DNA of 64,000 nucleotides. Source: DASVEG01 sp035540495 (GTDB lineage: Bacteria; Actinomycetota; Acidimicrobiia; Acidimicrobiales; CADCTF01). Below, piece by piece: positions 15,863-23,804 of the stretch. The first letter of the stretch is position 1. Every line of letters begins with the position of its first letter. The stretch lies in contig DATLGL010000028.1 in assembly GCA_035540495.1 (NCBI GenBank), positions 3,503 through 67,502 on the forward strand, written 5' to 3'. The position numbers and the translations under genes were made by a program. The notes below the pieces were generated by a model, which was given only the letters and a program-made list of their open reading frames with translations, was not told where the DNA came from and ran no database searches.

Positions 15863-17061
15863 TGGGTAGCGTCTCGTCCGTCGACCTCCACGAAGCTCCG
15901 TACTCGGTCGCCGTCGTCGACGACGACCCGAAGCTGCGCACCCGACTCGCGATGCAGTTGGGAGAGTCGGCGCGTGCTGCGGCGTACGCCTCGCTCAACG
16001 CGGTCGACCAGCGGGGGGCGACGACCGCAACGGTGCTGGTGCTGGGTCCCTCCTACGTCGATGCCGATGCACTCGGCGAGGTCGCGCGGCTGACGAGGGG
16101 ACGCCCCGATCTCGGTGCGGTGCTCGTGGTGCCGGAGATCTCCACCGACGTGCTGCAGCTGGCGCTCCGATCAGGCATCCGCGACGTCGTGCCGATGTCG
16201 GGTGATGCCGATCAGCTCCTCGAGGCGATCGCACGCACCGGCGAGACGCTCCAGGCGCCGCCGAGCGCCCCGAACCTGGTCGCCGTCCCCGGGGGCGCAG
16301 GCACCGATCGCGCTCGCACGATCACGGTGTTCAGCACGAAGGGCGGCGCCGGCAAGTCGTTCGTCGCGATCAACCTGGCGGCGGTGCTGGCGCGGCGGAA
16401 CGACAAGCCAGTCGTGGTCGTCGACGCCGACCTCCAGTTCGGCGACGTCGCGGTGATGCTCGGGCTCGTTCCGCAGCACACGATCATCGACGCGGTCAAC
16501 CAGATCGACCGCCTCGACGAGTCGCTCCTGAAGAGCATGCTGATCAAGCACGACGCGACCGGCGTGTTCGTGCTGCCCGCGCCGATCGAGCCCGCCTTCG
16601 CTGACTCCGTCAGCCTTCAGCACCTGCAGAGGATCATCGAGGTCCTCTCGTCGTTCTGCTCCTACGTGATCATCGACACGCCGGCACGCTTCGACGACAT
16701 CGTCCTCGGGGTGCTCGAGGCCACCGACGACATCGTGCTCATGGCGGGGATGGACATCCCGCACATCAAGAACACCAAGATCGGTCTCCAGACCCTGCGG
16801 CTCCTGCACATCCCGAGCTCGAAGGTGAAGCTGACCCTGAACCGAGCGAACTCGAAGGTCAAGCTCGACATCGCGGACGTCGAACGCACGTTGCAGATGA
16901 AGGCCGACTGCCTGCTGCCGAGCGAGATCGCGGTTCCCCAGTCGATCAACAAGGGCGTGCCCGTCGTCATCGACGCCCCCCGCTCCGGCGTGTCGCGCAA
17001 CCTCGAGCGCCTCGCCGATCTCTTTCCCGCCCTCTCTGAAGAGAGCGCCGGCGGGAGGTAG
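15862..17061 (+). CDS. CpaE/TadZ-like pilus localisation ATPase
   Basis: 399 residues. An N-terminal receiver-like domain (about 14-125) keeps VVDDD but has VLVLGPSYV where the phospho-acceptor Asp would be, so it is a pseudo-receiver. The C-terminal ParA/MinD-type ATPase has the deviant Walker A STKGGAGKSF (residues 158-167) and VVVDADLQFGD. TadZ/CpaE proteins place the Tad machine at the pole or a focus. It is translationally coupled to cpaB, and cpaF follows two bases after its stop. Confidence 0.9.
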   Translation: MGSVSSVDLHEAPYSVAVVDDDPKLRTRLAMQLGESARAAAYASLNAVDQRGATTATVLVLGPSYVDADALGEVARLTRGRPDLGAVLVVPEISTDVLQLALRSGIRDVVPMSGDADQLLEAIARTGETLQAPPSAPNLVAVPGGAGTDRARTITVFSTKGGAGKSFVAINLAAVLARRNDKPVVVVDADLQFGDVAVMLGLVPQHTIIDAVNQIDRLDESLLKSMLIKHDATGVFVLPAPIEPAFADSVSLQHLQRIIEVLSSFCSYVIIDTPARFDDIVLGVLEATDDIVLMAGMDIPHIKNTKIGLQTLRLLHIPSSKVKLTLNRANSKVKLDIADVERTLQMKADCLLPSEIAVPQSINKGVPVVIDAPRSGVSRNLERLADLFPALSEESAGGR

Positions 17062-17063
17062 CG

Positions 17064-18407
17064 GTGTCGCTCTACGAGAGGCTGCACTCCCAAGCAGCGG
17101 CGGGATCGGGCAACCCGCTGCTCGACGAGCTCCGCCAGAAGATCCACGCCCAGCTGATCGACGAGCTCGGCGCGGTCCTCTACGACAAGCGCCTGTCGGA
17201 GGACGACCTCCGCGAACGCGTCCAGGAGTCGTTGCAGCAGGCGCTCGCCCGGGAGACCGCACCCATCTCGGCGGCCGACCGGGCGCAGCTCCTTCGTGAC
17301 GTCTCCGACGACATCCTCGGCTACGGACCGATCGACCGTCACCTCCACGACGCCACGGTCACCGAGGTCATGGTGAACGGCCCGTCGCGGGTGTACGTCG
17401 AGCGCAGCGGCCGGATCGAGGCCACCGGTACGACCTTCATCGACGAGGCGCATCTGCGCCGGATCATCGACAAGATCGTCGGTCAGGTCGGTCGCCGCAT
17501 CGACGAGGCGACGCCGATGGTGGACGCCCGGCTTCCTGACGGCTCCCGCGTGAACGCCGTGGTCCACCCGCTGGCGATCGGCGGGCCGTTCCTCACCATC
17601 CGGAAGTTCTCCGCCGACCCGTACACGGTGCGTGATCTCGTCGCGATGTCGACGTTCTCGCAGCAGCTCGCGCAGTTCCTCGAGGCCTGCGTGCGCGGCC
17701 GGCTCAACGTGGTGGTCAGCGGCGGTACCGGCACCGGAAAGACGACGACGCTCAACGTGCTCTCGTCGTTCATCCCCCACGACGAGCGGATCGTGACGGT
17801 GGAAGACGCCAAGGAGCTGCAGCTCGCGCAGACGCACGTGCTGCCGCTGGAGGCGCGTCCACCGAACATCGAGGGTCGCGGTGAGATCACCATCCGCGAC
17901 CTCGTCCGCAACGCGCTGCGCATGCGGCCGGATCGCATCGTCGTCGGCGAGTGCCGAGCCGGTGAGGCCCTCGACATGCTCCAGGCGATGAACACCGGCC
18001 ACGACGGCTCGCTCACGACGATCCACGCGAACAGCCCTCGTGACGTCCTCGCGCGCATCGAGACGATGACGTTGATGGCCGGATTCGACCTGCCCGTGAG
18101 GGCCATCCGCGAGCAGATGGCCTCCGCGCTCGACCTCGTGGTGCACCTGTCGAGGCTGCGTGACGGCACGCGCCGGGTCACCCACGTGACCGAGGTGCAG
18201 GGGATGGACGGCGAGTCGATCGTCACCCAGGACCTGTTCCTGTTCGACTTCGGCATGGGTGTCGACGAGGAAGGCCGCTTCCGCGGCCACCTCAAGGCGA
18301 CCGGGGCGCGCCCGGCGTTCGCCGACCGCCTGCGCGACCACGGTATCCAGCTCGACGACGAGCTGTTCGAGGCCGAGGCGTTCGCGCGGCAGGTCGTCGG
18401 GCGGTAG
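17064..18407 (+). CDS. cpaF: CpaF/TadA secretion ATPase
   Basis: 447 residues of the type II/IV secretion ATPase superfamily. An N-terminal helical domain is followed by LGYGPIDRHLHD, Walker A GGTGTGKTTT starting at residue 220, the Asp box, Walker B with RMRPDRIVVGECRAGEA, and the His box. It powers both assembly and retraction of Flp pili from the cytosolic face, docking on TadB and TadC. The start is a GTG. It sits in an uninterrupted operon from cpaB to tadC. Confidence 0.95.
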   Translation: MSLYERLHSQAAAGSGNPLLDELRQKIHAQLIDELGAVLYDKRLSEDDLRERVQESLQQALARETAPISAADRAQLLRDVSDDILGYGPIDRHLHDATVTEVMVNGPSRVYVERSGRIEATGTTFIDEAHLRRIIDKIVGQVGRRIDEATPMVDARLPDGSRVNAVVHPLAIGGPFLTIRKFSADPYTVRDLVAMSTFSQQLAQFLEACVRGRLNVVVSGGTGTGKTTTLNVLSSFIPHDERIVTVEDAKELQLAQTHVLPLEARPPNIEGRGEITIRDLVRNALRMRPDRIVVGECRAGEALDMLQAMNTGHDGSLTTIHANSPRDVLARIETMTLMAGFDLPVRAIREQMASALDLVVHLSRLRDGTRRVTHVTEVQGMDGESIVTQDLFLFDFGMGVDEEGRFRGHLKATGARPAFADRLRDHGIQLDDELFEAEAFARQVVGR

Positions 18408-18412
18408 CGGCG

Positions 18413-20362
18413 ATGCGCGTGCGCGCGGTCGTCGCCGCCGTTGCCGCGTGGGCGATGGCAGTCCTGGCCATGGTCGGACTGACGATGGTCGGACTGACGG
18501 TGGCTGCCGCCTCACCGGCGGGTGCCGCGGACCTCGTCAGCATCCGGGCGATCGACACGCGTGAGTTCCCGATCGTGCGCGTCAGCGCCCTCTTCGCGGG
18601 CGAACGTCCGGACCTCGGCGCCGTCGTGGTCCGCGAGAACGGCCGCGTCGTGCCCGACATCGATGTCGTGCCCGTGGCCGAGTCGACTCGTCCGGTCGGC
18701 GTCGTGCTGGTCGTCGACACCTCAGGATCGATGGCGGCGAGCGGCAAGCTCGCCCGGGCCAAGGAGGCCGCGCGTCGTTTCGTCGAGACGAAGGCGCCGA
18801 CCGACGAGGTGGCGCTGGTCGCGTTCGACAACGCCGCCCGCATCGCGGTCAACTTCACGGCCGATCCGTCGCTCCTGCTCGGCGCGATCGAGGGGCTGCA
18901 GCCGGCGGGGGAGACCGCGCTGTGGGACGCGATCCGGACCGCGTCGGGTCTGTTCACCGAACGCGGCGACCTCCTGCCGTACCTGATCGTGCTCTCCGAC
19001 GGCGCCGACACGGTCTCGACCACCACCGCCGATCAGGCGCTCGGCGCGGTCGCCTCGACCGGTGCCGGCGTGTTCCCCATCGCGCTGACCGGCCGGGGCG
19101 AGTCCGACGTCGAAGCACTCCGCCGGCTCGCCGACGCGAGCGGTGGAACGTTCGCCGAGACCACCGACGCCTCCCGGCTCGACGCGCTCTACCAGAACGT
19201 CCAACGAGTGCTCCAGAACCAGTACGAGATCTCGTGGACGTCGGCACTGGGCGCGTCCTCCGGGAACCTCGACGTCTCGTTGAAGCTGGGCGACGCCATC
19301 GCGACGGCGACGACGCCCGTGAACGCCGTCGGCGTCGGTCAGGTCGCGCAGCCGAGGACCGTCGAGATCCCGCGGACGCCGGGGCCTCTCGACTCCGCCG
19401 CCGGGCGCGTCGCCGTCGCCGTCCTCGCGGCGGCTGCGGCCGGGCTGTTCGGGTGGCTCGTCGCGTCGTCGGTGGTGCGGGACAAGACGCCGCTGTCGAT
19501 CGTCGACGCGTACACCCGCGGCCAGGGTGCGGCGGCGCCGGTTCAGGAAGACCGCGATCTCGTTCCCGACGCCGTGCGGCGTGCCGTCGAGGCGACCGCG
19601 AGGATGACCGGCGGCGGCGGTCTGCTCGACCGCCTCGAGGCGAAGCTCGACGCGGCCGACGTCAAGGTGACGCCGCAGGAGTTCGTCGTCTTCTACCTCG
19701 TGGGGCTCGTCGCCCTGGCTGGTGTCGTCGGCGTCGCCGCAGGAGGGATGCTCGCGCTCGCGGCAGCCATCGTGGGCGCGCTGGGGCCGATCGCCGTTCT
19801 CAACCTGCTGTCGGAGCGCCGGCGCCGGCAGTTCACCGCGCAGCTGCCCGATGCTCTGCAGTTGCTGGCCAGCTCGCTGCGGGCGGGCTACTCCCTGGTG
19901 CAGGGACTCGAAGCCGTCGCGAACGAGGTCGAGGACCCGATGGGACGGGAGCTCCGGCGAGCCGTCCTCGAGACGCGCCTCGGCCGCGACATGGAGGTGG
20001 CGCTCGACGACACCGCCCGCCGGATGAACAGCCCGGACTTCGACTGGGTCGTCATCGCGATCCGGATCCAGCGCGAGATCGGCGGCAACCTGGCGGAGCT
20101 CCTCAGCTCGGTATCGGAGACGATGATCTCGCGCGAGCGGCTCCGCCGCGAGGTGAGCGCGCTGACCGCCGAGGGCCGGCTCTCGGCGATCATCGTCGGC
20201 GCGCTGCCGTTCGTGATCGGTGCCGTGCTCATGGTGATGAACCCCGCCTACCTCGCGCCGCTGTTCGCGTCGACGATCGGCAAGGCGATGATCCTCGGCG
20301 GCGTCGGGCTCACCTGCGCCGGGTTCGCGTGGATGAAGAAGGTCATCACCATTGACGTCTGA
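18413..20362 (+). CDS. tadB: von Willebrand A-TadB fusion protein
   Basis: 649 residues. A signal peptide (about 1-39) precedes a vWA domain (about 95-270) with a complete MIDAS start DTSGS (102-106), a conserved Thr in GETALWDA, and SDGAD. A membrane helix follows near 340-365. The C-terminal half (about 400-649) is a TadB/T2SSF inner-membrane platform protein with FTAQLPDALQLLASSLRAGY and three helices. The orientation implies an outward-facing metal-binding adhesion or scaffold domain tethered to the pilus base. No stop or frame change separates the halves. It overlaps tadC by 11 bases. Confidence 0.9.
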   Translation: MRVRAVVAAVAAWAMAVLAMVGLTMVGLTVAAASPAGAADLVSIRAIDTREFPIVRVSALFAGERPDLGAVVVRENGRVVPDIDVVPVAESTRPVGVVLVVDTSGSMAASGKLARAKEAARRFVETKAPTDEVALVAFDNAARIAVNFTADPSLLLGAIEGLQPAGETALWDAIRTASGLFTERGDLLPYLIVLSDGADTVSTTTADQALGAVASTGAGVFPIALTGRGESDVEALRRLADASGGTFAETTDASRLDALYQNVQRVLQNQYEISWTSALGASSGNLDVSLKLGDAIATATTPVNAVGVGQVAQPRTVEIPRTPGPLDSAAGRVAVAVLAAAAAGLFGWLVASSVVRDKTPLSIVDAYTRGQGAAAPVQEDRDLVPDAVRRAVEATARMTGGGGLLDRLEAKLDAADVKVTPQEFVVFYLVGLVALAGVVGVAAGGMLALAAAIVGALGPIAVLNLLSERRRRQFTAQLPDALQLLASSLRAGYSLVQGLEAVANEVEDPMGRELRRAVLETRLGRDMEVALDDTARRMNSPDFDWVVIAIRIQREIGGNLAELLSSVSETMISRERLRREVSALTAEGRLSAIIVGALPFVIGAVLMVMNPAYLAPLFASTIGKAMILGGVGLTCAGFAWMKKVITIDV

Positions 20363-21278
20363 CCCGCTGCTCTTCGTCGCCGTGGCCGCGCTGTTCGTCG
20401 GCGTCGCCCTCGGCGTGTACGCCTTCCTCACCGACGCCGAGGAGAAGCGCACGGTCAAGGCCGGCCTGCGCAACCTCGAGGAGTACGAGCAGACCGATCT
20501 GCGCCAGCGCGAGCTCGAGGTGCCGATCGTCCAGCGGGTCTTCCAGCCGGTGGGCCGCACGCTCGTCGCGATGGGTCGCGGGTTCATGCCCGAGGGCTAC
20601 ATGGAGGGCGTGCGCAAGAAGCTCACCTACGCGGGGAGGCCCGGGCCGACCGAGCTCGACCGGTTCCGCTTGGTGCGCGTCCTGACGGTCGCCGCAGTGC
20701 CGGTTCTCGCCGTTGCCGTCGTGATGGTCCCCGGTCAGACACGCGACAAGCTCCTCCTCTTCGGGTTCGCCGCGTTCGCCTTGATCGTCGGGCCCGACGC
20801 CGTGTTGAACCGCCAGGTGGAGGAGCGGCGGGTGGAGATCCGCCACCGCCTGCCCGATGTCATCGATCTCCTGACGATCTCGGTGGAGGCCGGCCTGGGG
20901 TTCGACCAGGCCCTTGCCCGCACGGTCGCGGCCGTTCCCGGCCCGCTGTCGGAGGAGTTCGGACGGATGCTCGGCGAGCTGCGCGCCGGCGCCGGTCGGG
21001 TCGACGCGCTGCGCAACCTCGACGACCGCACCGACGTCCCCGAGCTGCACTCGTTCCTCCTCGCGCTGATACAGGCGGAGACCTTCGGAGTGTCGATCGG
21101 TCGCATCCTCCGGGCGCAGTCGGAGGAGATGCGCATCAAGCGGCGTCAGCTCGCGCAGGAGGAAGCGCAGAAGGCGCCGGTGAAGATGCTCTTCCCGATG
21201 GTGCTCTGCGTCTTTCCCGGCATCTTCGTCGTGCTCATCGGCCCGGCGATGCTGAACTTCGTCCGCAGCGGCTTCTGA
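20352..21278 (+). CDS. tadC: TadC-type pilus platform protein (T2SSF domain)
   Basis: 308 residues: an N-terminal helix (about 5-26), a cytosolic linker, two helices near 110-145, the T2SSF domain (RHRLPDVIDLLTISVEAGLG) and a C-terminal helix. With TadB it forms the inner-membrane platform driven by CpaF. The TTG at 20352 overlaps the end of the tadB fusion gene by 11 bases. No other plausible start gives the first helix. Confidence 0.92.
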   Translation: MTSDPLLFVAVAALFVGVALGVYAFLTDAEEKRTVKAGLRNLEEYEQTDLRQRELEVPIVQRVFQPVGRTLVAMGRGFMPEGYMEGVRKKLTYAGRPGPTELDRFRLVRVLTVAAVPVLAVAVVMVPGQTRDKLLLFGFAAFALIVGPDAVLNRQVEERRVEIRHRLPDVIDLLTISVEAGLGFDQALARTVAAVPGPLSEEFGRMLGELRAGAGRVDALRNLDDRTDVPELHSFLLALIQAETFGVSIGRILRAQSEEMRIKRRQLAQEEAQKAPVKMLFPMVLCVFPGIFVVLIGPAMLNFVRSGF

Positions 21279-21280
21279 CG

Positions 21281-22699
21281 ATGGCACCGGCCTCGGCCGG
21301 AGACGGCGGCCGCTCGGTAGCGGCGACACCGACGCTGGAGACGTTGTTCGTCGCGGTGATCGCGCTCCTCGGGCTGAGGCTCGGTCTCCGCCCGATCGGT
21401 GACAACTCGACGTTCGTCCACCTCCGTACCGGCATCGACATCGTCGACGGCCTTGGGGTCCCCCGGCGCGACCCCTATTCGTTCACCGCCGCGGGTGACC
21501 CGTGGGTCGTGCAGAGCTGGCTCGTGTCGGTTCTCTACGGCATCACCGACCGGATCGCCGGAGCCGCCGGGCTCGTGATCCTCCACGGCGTCCTCTACGC
21601 CGCGCTGGGATGGCTGCTCGGGACCCTCGCCCGTGCAGCGACGCCGATGCGCACCGCGGCCGCTGCTCTGCTCGCCGTCGGCGTCGGCGTCGCCTACTGG
21701 TCACCGCGCCCGCTCGTGGTCGGCCTGCTGGCGATGGGGGTGACCGTGCTCGCCGTGGAGCGGAGGCTGGCCCCGTGGATCCTCGTGCCGGTGGCGTGGA
21801 TCTGGGTGAACAGCCACGGGTCGTTCGTGCTCGGTGGCGTCTGGCTCGTGCTCGTGATCGTCGCGGCGTCGAACGCGGACCGCCGGCACCTCGTTCGGTA
21901 CCTCGCCTGGTTCGCCGGCGGCGTGGCGTTCGGTGCCGTGAACCCGATCGGTCCTCGGCTGCTGCTGTTCCCGTTCGTCGTCGTCGAGAAGCGGGCGAGC
22001 TTCGCCCAGGTCGTCGAGTGGCGCCCGCCGTTTCCGCCGCGCAACCCGTTCGTGGTGATCGCCGTCGTCTCGGTGGTTGTGGTGGTCGTGGTGCTGGCCA
22101 CGGCGGTCGTCCGCCACCGGGTGCGCCTTCTCGACCTGGTCCCGAGCGCCGTGTTCATGGCGATGGGACTGCTCTCCCAGCGGAACCTCGCCGCGGCCGC
22201 TGTCGTCGTGGCGCCCGTTCTCGGACGTGCGCTTCGACCGCGTGCCGAGTCGGCCCACGCCGACCTGCACCGACCACCGATCCACCGGGCGATCGCCGCG
22301 GTCATCGTGGTCGCCGCCGCCGTGTTCGTCGCCGCCGCTGCCGTTGGCGACCCGCTCGACCTCGACGCGTACCCCCCACGGCGGGCGTTCGACGCCGCGG
22401 CCGGCGCCGACCGGATCATCACGACCGACGTCGTCGGCTGTTACCGCATCCTTCGGGAGGGGCGGGGCGCCGACGTCTTCATCGACGACCGCTACGACCT
22501 GTATCCGGAGCAGGTCATCGACGACTACCTGGTGCTGCGCGACGGCGGCGGACGCAGCCTGCAGATCCTCGACCGCTACCGGGCGGACGCGGTGATCTGG
22601 CCCCGAGACGCGGAACTCGCCGCCATCCTCGGCCGGAACCGGGACTGGCGGCGAGCCTTCGCAGACGGCGACTGGGTGGTCTACGTCAGGGGAGTGTGA
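21281..22699 (+). CDS. polytopic membrane protein, GT-C-like, in the Tad operon
   Basis: 472 residues with about ten hydrophobic helices between 20 and 350 and a C-terminal outer domain (about 375-472). An extracytoplasmic-type loop contains RRDPYSFTAAGDPWVVQSW near the N-terminus, and WIWVNSHGSF follows later. This layout recalls GT-C glycosyltransferase-like proteins, but the acidic catalytic motif was not identified. It starts two bases after tadC, so it is part of the pilus operon; a role in modifying pilins is possible but unproven. The tail of the gene overlaps the second pilin frame on the other strand. Confidence 0.7.
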   Translation: MAPASAGDGGRSVAATPTLETLFVAVIALLGLRLGLRPIGDNSTFVHLRTGIDIVDGLGVPRRDPYSFTAAGDPWVVQSWLVSVLYGITDRIAGAAGLVILHGVLYAALGWLLGTLARAATPMRTAAAALLAVGVGVAYWSPRPLVVGLLAMGVTVLAVERRLAPWILVPVAWIWVNSHGSFVLGGVWLVLVIVAASNADRRHLVRYLAWFAGGVAFGAVNPIGPRLLLFPFVVVEKRASFAQVVEWRPPFPPRNPFVVIAVVSVVVVVVVLATAVVRHRVRLLDLVPSAVFMAMGLLSQRNLAAAAVVVAPVLGRALRPRAESAHADLHRPPIHRAIAAVIVVAAAVFVAAAAVGDPLDLDAYPPRRAFDAAAGADRIITTDVVGCYRILREGRGADVFIDDRYDLYPEQVIDDYLVLRDGGGRSLQILDRYRADAVIWPRDAELAAILGRNRDWRRAFADGDWVVYVRGV

Positions 22700-22865
22700 C
22701 GAGCACGAGGCCGGCGATCGCCGAGCCGCTCGTCGACAAGCTGTTGTCGCGAGCCTCTCCGAAGTAGCGGAGCGAGAGGAACGCCACGAGGGCGATCAAC
22801 GCGAGGAGAAGGGCATATTCGACGAGAGACGCCCCCTCGTCACCCCTACTTGTTGAGATTCGAGC
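22686..22865 (-). pseudogene. second Flp-type pilin frame with no usable start codon
   Basis: Sixty codons, open from the TGA at 22866-22868 to a stop at 22686. They encode DEG then ASLVEYALLLALIALV with Glu at +5, a membrane helix and a short tail, so this is clearly an Flp pilin core. No ATG, GTG or TTG occurs in frame before the core. One extra G in the G5 run at 22832-22836 would join it to a GTG at 22843, two bases after the first pilin stop, giving a start MTRGASLVEY. It could be an indel, a decayed duplicate, or a +1 shift at the flp stop. Confidence 0.6.
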
Positions 22866-23049
22866 TCACCTCGGAGAACTTCGAGTTCGCGTTGTTGCCG
22901 ATGAAGGTGATCGCGAGGATGCAGACCACGGCGATCAGCGCCACGAGGAGCGCGTACTCGACGAGGCTGGCGCCACGGTCGTCGCGGATCCCCAGATGCG
23001 CTCGGAGCATCGGCGAGACGACGAGCTCGAGGTAGGACTTGAGGCTCAC
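22846..23049 (-). CDS. flp: Flp-family type IVb pilin
   Basis: 67 residues: a 26-residue leader, the cleavage motif DDRG followed by ASLVEYALLVALIAVV with Glu+5 and Tyr+6, one membrane helix, and a polar tail. This is the major pilin subunit expected to be assembled by the Tad machine encoded nearby. The start is a GTG with AAAGGAG at ideal spacing. It lies downstream of the two-component genes on the same strand, with a 116-base gap that probably holds its own promoter. Confidence 0.93.
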   Translation of the reverse strand: MSLKSYLELVVSPMLRAHLGIRDDRGASLVEYALLVALIAVVCILAITFIGNNANSKFSEVSSNLNK

Positions 23050-23090
23050 TGCTTCTCCTTTGTGCGCAGACCACCCACGTCAGTGCAGGA

Positions 23091-23096
23091 AAGGTA
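23091..23096 (-). promoter_or_regulatory. possible -10 element for the flp pilin
   Basis: TACCTT on the minus strand, about 42 bases before the GTG start. It leaves a leader of roughly 35 bases that includes the AAAGGAG ribosome-binding site. No clear -35 was seen. Confidence 0.35.
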
Positions 23097-23165
23097 TCGG
23101 CGTGGCCCGACCGGGGTTCGATAGGCCGATCGGCTCATTGCGTCATCGTCCGCCACGTTTCGCGG

Positions 23166-23804
23166 TCAATCGAGCCGGATGACGCCCATTCGAAGGCCCT
23201 TCAACACCGCCTGCGTCCGGTCGCGAGCTTCCAGCTTCTCGTAGATGCTCGAAAGGTGGTTCTTGACCGTTTTGGCGCTGATGAACAGCTCCGCCGCCAC
23301 CTCGGGCGGGCTCTTGCCCTCGGCGACCAGCTGGAGGACCTCGGCCTCCCTCGAGCTGAGGATCGGGGGGGCTGCGGCTTCGGCGGCCCGGTCGGCCTCA
23401 CGGAGCATCGCCGCGGCCAGCGCAGGCGAGACGGCGCCCTCGCCGTCGGCCGCAAGGCGGACCGCCTCCGCTACCTCGTCGATCGAGCAGTCCTTGGTGA
23501 GGTAGCCGACCGCACCGGCCGCGAGCGCATTGCGGACGACGTCGGCGTCGGCGTGCATCGTGAGCATGACGACCTGCGTTGCGCTCGACCGCTCGCGGAT
23601 GCGGCGGGTCGCTTCGACGCCGTCGAGCACCGGCATCGACACGTCCATCAACACGACGTCCGGCGCGTGCTCGCCGGCGAGACGGACGCCTTCGTCGCCG
23701 TCGCCAGCCTCGGCGACGATCTCGAAGCCTTCGGCTTCCATGGCCCGGCGCATGCTCTGGCGGACCATCGTGTGATCGTCGACGAGGAGGATGCGGATCG
23801 TCAC
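23166..23804 (-). CDS. NarL/FixJ-type response regulator
   Basis: 212 residues: a receiver domain with Asp54 in VVLMDVSMPV and Lys in LTKD, then a LuxR-type helix-turn-helix (about 148-205) with LSSREAEVLQLVAEGKS and KTVKNHLSSIYEKL. It is the DNA-binding partner of the kinase encoded just upstream, and their genes overlap by four bases (ATGA). Its position between the kinase and flp suggests it may control pilus genes, though this is inference from location only. Confidence 0.92.
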   Translation of the reverse strand: MTIRILLVDDHTMVRQSMRRAMEAEGFEIVAEAGDGDEGVRLAGEHAPDVVLMDVSMPVLDGVEATRRIRERSSATQVVMLTMHADADVVRNALAAGAVGYLTKDCSIDEVAEAVRLAADGEGAVSPALAAAMLREADRAAEAAAPPILSSREAEVLQLVAEGKSPPEVAAELFISAKTVKNHLSSIYEKLEARDRTQAVLKGLRMGVIRLD

